Positions 8,136 to 19,631 of a stretch of 64,000 nt of DNA are shown piece after piece (within the stretch, counting starts at the first letter, position 1; every line of letters starts with the position of its first letter). A program made the translations under genes and the position numbers. This stretch comes from Arenicellales bacterium (GTDB lineage Bacteria > Pseudomonadota > Gammaproteobacteria > Arenicellales > JAHEKD01). Location: assembly GCA_028284225.1 (NCBI GenBank), contig JANQSD010000022.1, forward strand, positions 1 to 64,000, read 5' to 3'. The notes under the pieces were generated by a model. The model worked only from the letters and a program-made list of their open reading frames with translations. It had not been told where the DNA came from and did no database searches.

Positions 8136-8657
8136 ATGCGATTTATAGTACTTGTTTCGACATTGATGTTGCTGACCGGTTGTTTGGGTTACCCAGCATC
8201 AGTCCAGCCTGTGCAGAATTTTGAGTTAAACAGGTATTTAGGAAAATGGTACGAAATTGCCCGTCTCGATCATCGCTTTGAACGTGGTCTGGAACAAGTT
8301 AGTGCCGAATATTCGATGCGTGAGGACGGAGGTGTTAAAGTCCTAAATCGCGGTTTTGATACCGAGAAAAGTGAATGGAAACAGGCAATCGGCAAGGCAT
8401 ATTTTGTTGAGGACAACACAACAGGTTACTTAAAGGTTTCATTTTTTGGTCCATTTTATGGGTCCTATGTGATTTTTGAGTTGGATCATCAAAACTATCA
8501 ATATGCGTTTATTTCAGGTCCAAAAACTTCTTATTTATGGTTTTTATCCCGTACTCCAAAGGTTAGCGACGAGTTATTGGACAAATTTTACACTTTGGCT
8601 CAAAGCAAGGGTTTTGACACTGGCGAATTGATTTTGGTGACCCAAGTTGATGAATAA
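8136..8657 (+). CDS. blc: Bacterial lipocalin (outer membrane lipoprotein Blc)
   Basis: About 173 residues. A lipoprotein signal peptide ends in the lipobox LLTGC, so the mature protein is lipid-anchored. The lipocalin signature ELNRYLGKWYEIARLDHRFE follows directly, and YLWFLSRTPKVSDELLDKF is the conserved C-terminal region. Blc-type lipocalins bind fatty acids or lysophospholipids at the outer membrane and help in membrane repair under stress. I chose the ATG at 8136 rather than the GTG one codon earlier. It overlaps the downstream methyltransferase start by 8 bp. Confidence 0.9.
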   Translation: MRFIVLVSTLMLLTGCLGYPASVQPVQNFELNRYLGKWYEIARLDHRFERGLEQVSAEYSMREDGGVKVLNRGFDTEKSEWKQAIGKAYFVEDNTTGYLKVSFFGPFYGSYVIFELDHQNYQYAFISGPKTSYLWFLSRTPKVSDELLDKFYTLAQSKGFDTGELILVTQVDE

Positions 8658-9285
8658 AAAACCCAATAAAGCTAAACAATTTTTAAGAGAAGCCTATGCC
8701 ACAGATGATGAAGCTGCTCAGCTGGCGTTTTATCAAAAATGGGCTGAAGATTATGATGCTCAAATGATGGAGGGTCTGGATTACCTGTCACCAGAGAAAA
8801 TTGCACAAGTTTTGACCAACCATTTCACTGAAAAAGACGGTTTGGTGCTGGACATTGGTTGTGGCACCGGTCTGACAGCCAGTGCTTTAGTCAATCTTGG
8901 TTACACAAATATAGACGGATTGGATTATTCAGCCGAAATGGTGGAAGTTGCCCAACAAAAAGCAATTTACCGAGAATTGTATGTGGCTGATTTAAACCAG
9001 CCTTTGGAGTTCGAGAGTCATACCTATGCCGCAATCGTTTCTTCCGGAACCTTCACTCATGGTCATGTTGGAGCAGAGCCATTAGATGAGTTAGTCCGAA
9101 TCCTAAAGCCGGGCGGTTTTCTGGCTTGTACGGTTCATCAAGATTTGTGGAAAAAAAGTGGCTTTGAGGCTAAATTCAGTGCGCTTGAGTCAGCCAATCA
9201 ACTTAAAGAGGTAGAGCGAGCAATGGGCAGATACTTCAAAGATGGTGAGCGTGAGGGTTGGTTTTGTGTTTTTCAGAGGATTTAA
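8650..9285 (+). CDS. SAM-dependent class I methyltransferase
   Basis: About 211 residues. The SAM-binding motif I is VLDIGCGTGLTASAL (residues about 71-85), motif II acidic residue is in DGLDYSAEMVEVA, and ILKPGGFLACTVH is motif post-II/III. It resembles the UbiE/Williams-Beuren-like small-molecule methyltransferases; the substrate is unknown. It is translationally coupled to the lipocalin gene, an unusual partner. ATG at 8650 was chosen over a TTG one codon earlier. Confidence 0.8.
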   Translation: MNKKPNKAKQFLREAYATDDEAAQLAFYQKWAEDYDAQMMEGLDYLSPEKIAQVLTNHFTEKDGLVLDIGCGTGLTASALVNLGYTNIDGLDYSAEMVEVAQQKAIYRELYVADLNQPLEFESHTYAAIVSSGTFTHGHVGAEPLDELVRILKPGGFLACTVHQDLWKKSGFEAKFSALESANQLKEVERAMGRYFKDGEREGWFCVFQRI

Positions 9286-9348
9286 TTACCACTGGCAATT
9301 ATTCGAAGTGATGCAAACCGGATTAACTTTGAAGGTATTCACCGGGAA

Positions 9349-9951
9349 ATGAAACGGGCACTAAATAACGCCGGTTACTTTTTTGACCAGCACCAGATAA
9401 ATCAACTGTGCCAATACCAAACGGAATTATTTCGCTGGAATCAGAAGATTAATTTGACCTCTATTGATGAAGAACACTTCATCAGTCATCATTTGCTGGA
9501 TAGTTTATCGGTTGCTACAGAACTAAAAGGTGGTCATGTGCTTGATCTGGGCACTGGGGGAGGTTTACCCGGTGTACCGTTAGCGGTTACGCTGCTTGAA
9601 AAATCATTCACCTTGTTAGATGCACGTAATAAGAAAATTCAATTTCTTGATTTTGTCAAAAACAAGCTTGAACTGGTCAATATTCATCCCATACACCAGC
9701 GTGCCGAAGCACACCAGCCAGTGTCGTTGTATGATACGGTTGTTACAAGGGCATTTTCCTCGTTAACAGAAATTTACCGTCTGGCCAAACCGTTAATCAA
9801 TAAATCCGGTCGAATCATCGCTATGAAAGGACGCTATCCAGCGCAAGAATTAACCGACTTAGAACACATCGGTGTGAACTATGAGGTAAAATCGGTCGAT
9901 GTGTCGGGTCTCGATGCTGAGCGACACTTGATCATAATCGATAACGAATAG
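9349..9951 (+). CDS. rsmG: 16S rRNA (guanine527-N7)-methyltransferase RsmG
   Basis: A 200-residue protein, close to the 207 of E. coli RsmG (GidB). Conserved blocks are FRWNQKINLTSI (about 29-40), HHLLDSLSV (about 47-55), the SAM motif LDLGTGGGLPGVPLA (about 65-79) and VVTRAFSSL (about 131-139). It methylates G527 of 16S rRNA in the 530 loop. It precedes parA-parB as in many proteobacteria, but mnmG, its usual upstream neighbour, is absent. The stop lies 5 bp before the parA ATG, so it is the first gene of the rsmG-parA-parB operon. Confidence 0.95.
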   Translation: MKRALNNAGYFFDQHQINQLCQYQTELFRWNQKINLTSIDEEHFISHHLLDSLSVATELKGGHVLDLGTGGGLPGVPLAVTLLEKSFTLLDARNKKIQFLDFVKNKLELVNIHPIHQRAEAHQPVSLYDTVVTRAFSSLTEIYRLAKPLINKSGRIIAMKGRYPAQELTDLEHIGVNYEVKSVDVSGLDAERHLIIIDNE

Positions 9952-9956
9952 ATGTA

Positions 9957-11039
9957 ATGCCGATAGCGAAAATTATTGCAGTCACCAATCAAAAGGGCGG
10001 TGTGGGTAAAACAACGACCTGCATCAACCTGTGTGCAGCATTGGTCAATATCGGTCGCAAAGTCATGATTATTGATCTTGATCCACAGGGTAATGCGACC
10101 GTGGGTTGCGGGGTGATGAAAAATGAATTTGAGGCGGGTACCTATGATGTTTTATTGGGCGAAGCCGATATTGGTGAGGCTATCGAGAAAACTGAAACAG
10201 GTATTGATATCTTGGCTGCCAACGATGATTTGTCCGGCGCACAAATCGAAATGCTGCAGCTGCCGGACCGGGAAGTCAGGCTCAAAGCGATACTGATGCA
10301 AGTCGAGAATAATTACGATTATGTTTTTATCGATTGTCCGCCCTCATTAAATATTCTGACCATTAATGCTCTGGCAGCCGCCAAATCCGTGTTAATCCCG
10401 ATTCAGTGTGAATATTATGCTCTGGAAGGCTTGAGTGCACTTGTAAGCACCATCGATAAAATAAAATATACACTCAATCCGGGACTTAAAATCGAGGGGT
10501 TACTGCGAACCATGTATGATGGCCGTAATACCTTGTCTATTGAGGTTTCTGAGCAACTTATCGAGTATTTCCCAGGTAAAGTCTATAAAACATTTATCCC
10601 GCGCAATGTGCGAGTGGCAGAAGCGCCGGGTTACGGTACTTCTGTGATCGAATACGACAAAACCTCCAAGGGTGCTACAGCTTATCTAAATTTGGCCGGG
10701 GAGTTTTTGATTCGCCAGAACCAACCCGATGAAGATGAAGAACAAGCAAGCGAGGAAGATGACACCACAGTTGATATTGAGGAACAACCTGATTTTAGTG
10801 GTGCATTAACTACGGCACAGGTAAGCAACGAAACTCAAACGCCGGAGACTGAACCTGAAAAAACCGAATTACCTCTAGAAAATTCAACCATGCGAGCGCA
10901 TTCTGAACCTGAGCAACATAAAGGTGACAGCACCAGCGAACGCCAGGATCAGGAAAATAAGCAGCCAGACTCACAAACACAGGGTGAATCACCAGAACCA
11001 CTGGACCAGCCGAAACCGTTAACCAATACATCAATATGA
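9957..11039 (+). CDS. parA: Chromosome partitioning ATPase ParA (Soj) with long acidic C-terminal tail
   Basis: The deviant Walker A motif KGGVGKTTTCIN is near residues 11-22, DLDPQGNAT near 40 and FIDCPPSLN near 120, as in Soj-type ParA. The ATPase domain ends near residue 257. A further 100 or so residues rich in Glu, Asp, Gln, Pro, Ser and Thr follow, with no predicted fold; ordinary chromosomal ParA is about 255-265 residues. ParA binds DNA non-specifically and moves ParB-parS complexes. The gene overlaps parB by 4 bp (ATGA). The tail reads as continuous frame into the parB start, so it is not an annotation artefact at the start side. Confidence 0.95.
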   Translation: MPIAKIIAVTNQKGGVGKTTTCINLCAALVNIGRKVMIIDLDPQGNATVGCGVMKNEFEAGTYDVLLGEADIGEAIEKTETGIDILAANDDLSGAQIEMLQLPDREVRLKAILMQVENNYDYVFIDCPPSLNILTINALAAAKSVLIPIQCEYYALEGLSALVSTIDKIKYTLNPGLKIEGLLRTMYDGRNTLSIEVSEQLIEYFPGKVYKTFIPRNVRVAEAPGYGTSVIEYDKTSKGATAYLNLAGEFLIRQNQPDEDEEQASEEDDTTVDIEEQPDFSGALTTAQVSNETQTPETEPEKTELPLENSTMRAHSEPEQHKGDSTSERQDQENKQPDSQTQGESPEPLDQPKPLTNTSI

Positions 11040-11944
11040 ATGCAAAAAAGAATCGATTAGGCCGAGGATTAGATGCGCTACTGGGCGAAGTGCGTAAAGA
11101 ACCAACGGCGAGTGAAAACGGCACCGCCACTTCAGTTGCCAGTGAAGATTCAACAGCTATTGTAGAGAAATCACCCTACAAAACTATCCCGGTTGATTTA
11201 CTCGATACCGGCAGTTATCAGCCCCGTACTCACATGGATGAGCAAGCATTAGAAGAGTTGGCCGGTTCAATTAAATCTGAGGGATTGATTCAGCCTATCC
11301 TGGTGCGCTCAAAACCGGGCGGTCGCTATGAGATTCTGGCTGGGCACAGGCGCTGGCGTGCCAGTCAGCGTGCCGGACTACAAGCAATTCCGGCGGTGGT
11401 CAAGGAAGTGTCTGACCAGGCAGCCTTGGCTGTAGCGTTGATTGAAAATATTCAACGCGAAGACCTGAACCCAATCGAAGAGGCAATGGGTTTAAAGCGG
11501 CTAATGGATGAGTTTGGGGCAACGCATGAACAAATCGCCACTCAAATCGGCCGCTCGCGTACGGCAGTGACCAATTTATTGAGATTGCTAAGTTTGAATC
11601 CTCAGGTTCGTGATCATCTCGAATCAGGTGAACTGGATATGGGTCATGCCCGGGCCCTATTATCGTTGTCTGATAATGAACAGATTTCATTATCGAAAAT
11701 GATTATTTCGCGTGGACTAACGGTGCGCGATACTGAGAAAAAAGTGAGGCAAATGCAAACGGCTGGCTCAAAAAGCCGAATCTCTCATCTGACCAAAGAT
11801 GCAGATGTATTGCGCCTGGAATCTGAGCTTTCCGATAAGCTGGCAGCTAAAGTCAGCATTCAGCAAGGCCGTAAAAAAGGCAAATTAGTGATCGAATATC
11901 ACAGTTTGGATGAATTGGATGGCATCCTCAAACGTATAAGTTAA
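11036..11944 (+). CDS. parB: Chromosome partitioning protein ParB (Spo0J)
   Basis: A 302-residue CTP-dependent DNA clamp. The N-terminal KKNRLGRGLDALLGE is the ParA-stimulating peptide. TGSYQPRT, the CTP-binding GRYEILAGHRRWRA (about residues 96-109) and ENIQREDLNPIEEA follow, then a helix-turn-helix around TATQIGRSRTAVTNLLRLL that reads parS, and a C-terminal dimer domain. It nucleates on parS and spreads. It is coupled to parA by a 4-bp overlap. I saw no perfect parS palindrome in the window by eye. Confidence 0.95.
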   Translation: MNAKKNRLGRGLDALLGEVRKEPTASENGTATSVASEDSTAIVEKSPYKTIPVDLLDTGSYQPRTHMDEQALEELAGSIKSEGLIQPILVRSKPGGRYEILAGHRRWRASQRAGLQAIPAVVKEVSDQAALAVALIENIQREDLNPIEEAMGLKRLMDEFGATHEQIATQIGRSRTAVTNLLRLLSLNPQVRDHLESGELDMGHARALLSLSDNEQISLSKMIISRGLTVRDTEKKVRQMQTAGSKSRISHLTKDADVLRLESELSDKLAAKVSIQQGRKKGKLVIEYHSLDELDGILKRIS

Positions 11945-11957
11945 TCAGGGTCGGTTG

Positions 11958-12179
11958 TTATAGACGCTTTTTAAGATGGTTAACGATGATTTGAAGCAGG
12001 ATCATAACTGAAAGAAATAGTGCTATTAAGCAACTGAAAACCCCTAAAGGAAGAAAAAAACTTTCCTGAAGCACGCCGTCTTTATCCACGTAACCATAAA
12101 ATTTGTTTTCTAAAAGCAGACTGGTTATTCCAATGAAAAAGAAAAAACAAACAATAAATAATTTGACTTTAAGCCTCAA
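11958..12179 (-). CDS. Small DUF3955-like membrane protein
   Basis: A 73-residue protein with two hydrophobic segments separated by ENKFYGYVDKDGVLQESFFLPLG, a loop that matches the DUF3955 family as I remember it. The function is unknown. The start is a TTG with no visible ribosome binding site; no in-frame ATG is near. It lies on the opposite strand between parB and atpI and faces the end of parB. A perfect inverted repeat sits just upstream (12190-12221). Confidence 0.6.
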   Translation of the reverse strand: MRLKVKLFIVCFFFFIGITSLLLENKFYGYVDKDGVLQESFFLPLGVFSCLIALFLSVMILLQIIVNHLKKRL

Positions 12180-12189
12180 AAGCAGCGCT

Positions 12190-12221
12190 AATTGTTATAA
12201 AACCGGAAGTTTATAACAATT
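12190..12221. repeat. Perfect 12-bp inverted repeat, 8-nt spacer
   Basis: AATTGTTATAAA at 12190-12201 and its exact complement at 12210-12221 flank ACCGGAAG. It lies 11 bp upstream of the DUF3955 start. It could be an operator for that gene, or a weak hairpin on the plus strand, but no T-tract characteristic of a terminator follows. Confidence 0.6.
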
Positions 12222-12516
12222 ATTTTGAATTTCGCCTTAACAGGGCAGCAATAGCTTTGCAGATGTCGCAACTGGCCTGAACACAGCTCGAATGTAAAAA
12301 GATTAACGCTGAAATGCAAAAACAGCAGGAAAGTATCGATTCATCGCTGGGTTTATTAAAAACTTATCAGCAAGCCCAAGTGCGTCACTAGCGCTAGCTT
12401 GGCTAAAAAATTACGCTCTTTTAAATAAAATCATAAAAACAAATGTCCATACCCGGTCTTTGTAAAGGCTATTTCTTCCTGTAAACCACAATTATATTGA
12501 CTATACCCGCAATAGC

Positions 12517-12545
12517 TTGACCCCGTGCATTGTCGCTAATATACT
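12517..12545 (+). promoter_or_regulatory. Sigma-70 promoter of the atp operon
   Basis: TTGACC (12517-12522) and TATACT (12540-12545) are separated by 17 bp, an excellent match to the sigma-70 consensus. The predicted transcript starts near 12552, about 60 bp before the atpI ATG. The gap 12180-12612 otherwise holds only the inverted repeat at 12190 and a degenerate coil-like reading frame (about 12255-12391) that I do not call. Confidence 0.7.
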
Positions 12546-12612
12546 TCGGTTTCGCTGGAATACCTCAGGGTATAAAGGCTGAAAAAGATTACTTTTAATC
12601 GGAACCAGTTCA

Positions 12613-12984
12613 ATGACACGAGATTCTGACCGGCTGCATATTGCAGTACGGGTCATTTTGTTACAGGTTCTGGTCGCTATAGCGGTTGCGGCAGTTGTGT
12701 TTGCCATAAAAGGATGGGTAGCGGGATATTCTATTATGCTAGGAGCCTTAACCAGCATTATTCCCACGGCAGCATCCTCAATCATAGCGTTTAAGTTGAA
12801 CGATCAGGATGCCAATATGATCCTGGTGGCTTTTTACTCAGGTGCGATAATCAAGTATCTGCTGGCAGCGGCCTTGATTGGTTTGATTATTGTAGTAGTA
12901 AAACCGCTGGAACCGGTAATGGTTCTGGTGGGATTTATAGCAACACAGTTGGCAATGCTATTTGCCCCGTTGCTGAACAAGTAG
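12613..12984 (+). CDS. atpI: ATP synthase accessory protein I (AtpI)
   Basis: A 123-residue protein with four predicted membrane helices; the central GYSIMLGALTSIIPTAASS segment is typical of AtpI. The family helps assemble the c-ring and has been linked to Mg/Ca uptake; it is not essential for ATP synthesis. It is the first gene of atpIBEFHAGDC, with atpB starting 23 bp downstream. Confidence 0.85.
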   Translation: MTRDSDRLHIAVRVILLQVLVAIAVAAVVFAIKGWVAGYSIMLGALTSIIPTAASSIIAFKLNDQDANMILVAFYSGAIIKYLLAAALIGLIIVVVKPLEPVMVLVGFIATQLAMLFAPLLNK

Positions 12985-13007
12985 GACTTATATACAAGAG
13001 AATTTAA

Positions 13008-13880
<873 letters not shown>

Positions 13881-13913
13881 GGTAACTGTAACATTTAACT
13901 TTTTAACATTTAA

Positions 13914-14165
<252 letters not shown>

Positions 14166-14203
14166 TCAATATTGTTCGTACTGACATTTAACGGAGAAAC
14201 GAG

Positions 14204-14674
14204 ATGAATATTAATCTCACTCTAATTGGGCAGATGATCGTCTTTGTGATTTTCGTCTGGTTTACCAAAAAATATGTCTGGACACCAATCATCAATGCAT
14301 TAGCAGAACGTCGTGCCAAAATCGCTGATGGTCTGGCTGCCGCTGAAAAAGGTCAGCAAGCGCAGGCTCTGGGCGAAGAACAGGCACAACAAGTCATTGC
14401 CGAAGCCAAAACTCAAGCTGCTGAGATTTTAAGCAAAGCGGAAAAGCGCGGTGGTGAAATTGTTGATGAAGCCAAAGATGGAGCCAAAGCCGAGGGTGAA
14501 CGTATTCTGGCTGCAGCTCGTGGTGAAATCGACAAAGAGCTGAATATGGCCAAGGAACAGCTTCGTGGTCAAGTAGCAGCATTGTCGGTTGAAGGCGCTT
14601 CAAAAATCCTTGCACGTGAGGTCGATGCCTCAGTGCATGCCGACATGCTTGATGATTTGGCAGCCAAACTATAG
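14204..14674 (+). CDS. atpF: ATP synthase F0 subunit b
   Basis: 156 residues, the same length as E. coli b. One N-terminal membrane helix (residues about 5-25) is followed by KKYVWTPI and a long Ala/Glu/Lys/Gln-rich coiled coil, the peripheral stalk that holds F1 against rotation. A GGAG ribosome binding site precedes the ATG. Only one b-type gene is present, so the stalk is a b2 homodimer rather than b/b-prime. Confidence 0.96.
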   Translation: MNINLTLIGQMIVFVIFVWFTKKYVWTPIINALAERRAKIADGLAAAEKGQQAQALGEEQAQQVIAEAKTQAAEILSKAEKRGGEIVDEAKDGAKAEGERILAAARGEIDKELNMAKEQLRGQVAALSVEGASKILAREVDASVHADMLDDLAAKL

Positions 14675-14686
14675 GGATTGAGCTGA

Positions 14687-15223
14687 ATGTCCGAGATAAG
14701 CACCATAGCACGACCTTATGCCAAAGCGCTGTTTGATCTGGCGTCAGAAGGACAGGGTTTTGATCGTTGGTCTGATACATTGGCGTTGTTGAGTAACATC
14801 ATCGCAGATGAAACCATGCAATCACTGGTTGAAGACCCGTTTGCAGACAAATCCAAGCTGTCGGAACTGATCAAATCGGTTTGTGCAGACAAGATAGATG
14901 AACAAGGCTCTAACTTGATAGACACCTTGATCGAAAACGGTCGACTCAATACTATCGGCGCCATAGCTTCACGTTATGAAGAACTCAGGGCCGAAGCTGA
15001 ATCGATGGTTGAAGCAGATGTTGAATCTGCATTGCCATTGGATGAGGCTCAACTGGAGAAGCTCAGCACATCGCTGGAAAAACATTTTGGTAAAAAAGTA
15101 AAACTTAATCCTAGTGTTAACGAGGATTTAATGGGTGGCATTTTGATCCGAGCCGGTGACACAGTCATCGACGGATCAGTACGCACCAAACTGGAAAAAT
15201 TGGCAAGCACAATCCGTGCTTGA
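14687..15223 (+). CDS. atpH: ATP synthase F1 subunit delta
   Basis: 178 residues against 177 in E. coli. The N-terminal IARPYAKALFDLA motif binds the top of the alpha subunits, and the C-terminal MGGILIRAGDTVIDGSVRTKL segment contacts the b-dimer. Delta links the peripheral stalk to F1. It starts 12 bp after atpF, within the operon. Confidence 0.96.
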   Translation: MSEISTIARPYAKALFDLASEGQGFDRWSDTLALLSNIIADETMQSLVEDPFADKSKLSELIKSVCADKIDEQGSNLIDTLIENGRLNTIGAIASRYEELRAEAESMVEADVESALPLDEAQLEKLSTSLEKHFGKKVKLNPSVNEDLMGGILIRAGDTVIDGSVRTKLEKLASTIRA

Positions 15224-15246
15224 TTTAGAGGATAACGAATATGTCC

Positions 15247-16788
15247 ATGCAATTAAGCCCTTCAGAAATCAGTGAACTGATTAAACAACGCATTGCCGGC
15301 TTTGATACGGCAGCGGAATCTCGCAATGAAGGAACGGTCGTCAGCCTGACGGACGGTATCACCCGAATCCATGGTCTGGCCGATGCGCTACAAGGCGAGA
15401 TGTTGGAATTCCCAAACGATACCTTTGGTCTGGCTCTTAACCTGGAACAAGATTCAGTCGGTGCGGTAATCCTGGGTGATTATGAGCACATCACTGAAGG
15501 CGACAAGGTTAAATGTACCGGTCGTATTCTTGAGGTGCCAGTCGGTGAAGGTTTATTAGGCCGTGTTGTTGATGCATTGGGTAATCCGATCGACGGTAAA
15601 GGTCCGATTACATCACAAGGTACGTCTCCAATCGAGAAAGTGGCTCCGGGTGTTATCACGCGTCAAAGTGTAGACCAACCTGTGCAAACAGGCCTGAAGT
15701 CGATTGACTCAATGGTGCCAATTGGCCGTGGTCAGCGTGAGTTGATCATCGGTGACCGCCAAACAGGTAAAACTGCGGTAGCTATTGATGCGATCATCAA
15801 TCAGAAAGGCACGGGTATCAAATGTATCTACGTCGCGGTAGGTCAAAAAGCCTCTTCAATTGCAGGCGTTGTACGCAAGCTTGAAGAACACGATGCCATG
15901 GAGCACACCATTGTTGTCGCAGCTTCAGCAGCAGAAAGTGCGGCCATGCAATACATTGCTCCCTATTCGGGTTGTTCAATGGGTGAATATTTCCGTGATA
16001 AAGGTGAAGATGCATTAATCATTTATGATGATTTGACCAAGCAGGCCTGGGCCTACCGTCAGGTTTCATTGTTGTTAAGACGCCCTCCAGGCCGTGAAGC
16101 GTATCCTGGTGATGTTTTCTACTTGCATTCTCGCTTGTTGGAGCGCTCTTCGCGAGTCAACGAGGATTTCGTCAGCAAAGCAACAGATGGTGCTGTAACA
16201 GGTAAAACAGGTTCACTAACAGCATTACCGATCATTGAAACCCAAGCCGGTGACGTATCAGCTTTCGTACCTACCAACGTAATCTCGATTACCGACGGGC
16301 AGATATTCCTGGAGTCGGACTTGTTTAATGCGGGTATCCGTCCGGCGATCAATGCAGGCTTGTCCGTATCACGTGTAGGTGGTGCGGCACAAACCAAAAT
16401 CGTCAAGAAACTTGGTGGTGGTGTTCGTTTAGCGCTAGCGCAGTATCGCGAATTGGCGGCTTTCTCACAGTTCGCTTCGGATTTGGACGAGGCAACACGA
16501 AAGCAGTTAGAGCGTGGCCAGCGTGTTACTGAATTGATGAAACAAAAGCAGTATAGCCCAATGTCAGTGGCGGAAATGTCATTGTCGCTGTTTGCGGCCA
16601 ATGAAGGTTTCCTGGATGACGTTGACGTTAACAAAGTGGTTGACTGTGAAGCGGCCATGCAAGCCTATGTCAAATCAAATCACGGCGGCTTGCTGGATAA
16701 AATTAACGAATCGTTTGACTACAATGATGAAATCGAAGCCGGTTTAAGAGAAGCGGTCGAAGACTTTAAGACCAACGGTTCCTGGTAA
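15247..16788 (+). CDS. atpA: ATP synthase F1 subunit alpha
   Basis: 513 residues from the ATG at 15247, exactly the E. coli length; another ATG two codons earlier (15241) is possible and lies at a better distance from the AGAGG site. Walker A GDRQTGKT is near residue 170, Walker B LIIYDDL near 265, and the arginine finger region VSRVGGAAQ near 375. Alpha carries the non-catalytic nucleotide sites and supplies the finger to beta. Confidence 0.97.
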   Translation: MQLSPSEISELIKQRIAGFDTAAESRNEGTVVSLTDGITRIHGLADALQGEMLEFPNDTFGLALNLEQDSVGAVILGDYEHITEGDKVKCTGRILEVPVGEGLLGRVVDALGNPIDGKGPITSQGTSPIEKVAPGVITRQSVDQPVQTGLKSIDSMVPIGRGQRELIIGDRQTGKTAVAIDAIINQKGTGIKCIYVAVGQKASSIAGVVRKLEEHDAMEHTIVVAASAAESAAMQYIAPYSGCSMGEYFRDKGEDALIIYDDLTKQAWAYRQVSLLLRRPPGREAYPGDVFYLHSRLLERSSRVNEDFVSKATDGAVTGKTGSLTALPIIETQAGDVSAFVPTNVISITDGQIFLESDLFNAGIRPAINAGLSVSRVGGAAQTKIVKKLGGGVRLALAQYRELAAFSQFASDLDEATRKQLERGQRVTELMKQKQYSPMSVAEMSLSLFAANEGFLDDVDVNKVVDCEAAMQAYVKSNHGGLLDKINESFDYNDEIEAGLREAVEDFKTNGSW

Positions 16789-16802
16789 GCGGATAATCAA
16801 TC

Positions 16803-17669
16803 ATGGCAGTCGGAAAAGAAATTCGGGTTAAGATCAAGAGTATCCAGAATACTCAAAAGATCACCAAGGCCATGGAAATGGTGGCGGCCAGCAAAATGCG
16901 CCGCGCCCAGGATCGTATGTATGCTGCACGGCCATATGCGGAAAAAATCCTCAACGTCGTGCGTCACATGGCTGAAGCCAATGCAGAGTACAAACATCCG
17001 TTTTTGATCGAGCGTGAGCAAGTCAAACGAGTGGGTTACATTGTAGTGACTTCCGATCGCGGTCTTTGTGGTGGTTTGAATGTAAATTTATTCCGTACTT
17101 TGCTGCCAGAACTTAAAGCTTGGCACGATCAAAACGTTGAAATTGATGTTTGTGCTATCGGCAATAAGGGTCTGGCGTTTTTCAAGCGTTTCGGTGCCAA
17201 TATTGTTTCACAAGCAACTCATATTGGTGATGCGCCATCGATAAATGATTTGATCGGTTCAATTAAAATCATGTTGGATGCCTATGAAGAAGGCGAGATT
17301 GACAAGATTTATGTGGTGTATAACGACTTTATCAACACGATGACGCAAAAGCCAACCGTCGAGCAGTTGGTCCCAGCACATGTAGAAGAGCCGGACGAAG
17401 CTTTGGCAGGGCATTGGGATTATATTTATGAGCCTGATGCTAAACCGGTGATGGACGCGCTGTTGACACGTTATTTAGAGGCTGAAGTTTATAAAGCTGT
17501 GGTTGAAAACATTGCCAGCGAACAAGCATCGCGAATGGTGGCCATGAAAGCAGCAACCGATAACGCAGGTAATTTAATTGACGAATTGCAGCTGGTCTAT
17601 AACAAAGCCAGACAAGCAGCAATTACCCAGGAAATTTCTGAAATCGTCGGCGGTGCGGCGGCGGTTTAG
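16803..17669 (+). CDS. atpG: ATP synthase F1 subunit gamma
   Basis: 288 residues against 287 in E. coli. The N-terminal [20 protein letters not shown] helix and the C-terminal [18 protein letters not shown] helix form the central coiled coil rotating inside alpha3beta3. [10 protein letters not shown] is the conserved Rossmann-like middle. No cyanobacterial or chloroplast-type redox insertion is present. It starts 14 bp after atpA. Confidence 0.97.
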   Translation: MAVGKEIRVKIKSIQNTQKITKAMEMVAASKMRRAQDRMYAARPYAEKILNVVRHMAEANAEYKHPFLIEREQVKRVGYIVVTSDRGLCGGLNVNLFRTLLPELKAWHDQNVEIDVCAIGNKGLAFFKRFGANIVSQATHIGDAPSINDLIGSIKIMLDAYEEGEIDKIYVVYNDFINTMTQKPTVEQLVPAHVEEPDEALAGHWDYIYEPDAKPVMDALLTRYLEAEVYKAVVENIASEQASRMVAMKAATDNAGNLIDELQLVYNKARQAAITQEISEIVGGAAAV

Positions 17670-17699
17670 GACTAATATATAAGTTTAAGAGGAAACTAG

Positions 17700-19082
<1,383 letters not shown>

Positions 19083-19097
19083 CAACAGGTTAGTTAA

Positions 19098-19520
19098 ATG
19101 GCAGCAACATTTCATGTCGACATAGTCAGCGCTGAAAGCGAAATTTGGTCCGGCACAGCTGGTGCTTTATTCGCTATTGGTGAAATGGGAGAACTCGGTA
19201 TTTATCCGCGTCACACACCATTATTAACCAAACTCAATCCTGGCGAAGTGCGTGTGCAAAAGGAAGACGGTAGCGAAGAAGAATTTTATATCTCTGGTGG
19301 TTTGCTGGAAGTACAACCCCATCACGTTACAGTCCTCTCCGATACTGCTGTTCGTGCCGAAGATTTGGATGAAGCAGCAGCTTTGGAAGCTCAGAAAAAA
19401 GCCGAACAAGCCATGAAAGACACAAAATCAGATATGGACTTTGCCAAAGCTAAAGCTGAACTCATTGATGCAGCTGCGCAGTTACAAACTATCCAGAAGT
19501 TACGTAAGCGTCGAAAATAA
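19098..19520 (+). CDS. atpC: ATP synthase F1 subunit epsilon
   Basis: 140 residues. The N-terminal beta-sandwich contains [19 protein letters not shown]-like sequence ([20 protein letters not shown] starts near residue 25), and the C-terminal part is a two-helix region that can inhibit hydrolysis. It ends in a basic cluster RKRRK. It is the last gene of the operon; an intrinsic terminator follows 20 bp after the stop. Confidence 0.96.
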   Translation: MAATFHVDIVSAESEIWSGTAGALFAIGEMGELGIYPRHTPLLTKLNPGEVRVQKEDGSEEEFYISGGLLEVQPHHVTVLSDTAVRAEDLDEAAALEAQKKAEQAMKDTKSDMDFAKAKAELIDAAAQLQTIQKLRKRRK

Positions 19521-19540
19521 GACTTAAACTTTTTCAAATA

Positions 19541-19565
19541 AAAGGCCGCTTATCGCGGCCTTTTC
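19541..19565 (+). terminator. Intrinsic terminator of the atp operon
   Basis: The stem AAGGCCGC/GCGGCCTT with loop TTATC is GC-rich and followed by a short T-run. It lies directly after atpC and before the separate metallophosphoesterase gene. Confidence 0.85.
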
Positions 19566-19631
19566 CATTTCCACATTGTTAAGTATTTTGTGATAGTTTT
19601 CATTATTTAGTCGAAGTTTTATTTCAGCGAG

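Noticed and set aside
12240-12391. Degenerate reading frame with coil-like sequence (KKINAEMQKQQES..., about 12255-12391)
   Set aside because: It has an internal stop, no clear start and no recognised family; it could be a decayed gene or chance. Not enough to call.
9286-12612. parS site near parAB
   Set aside because: No sequence close to TGTTTCACGTGAAACA was found by eye; similar CACGTG words in the atp genes lack the flanks.
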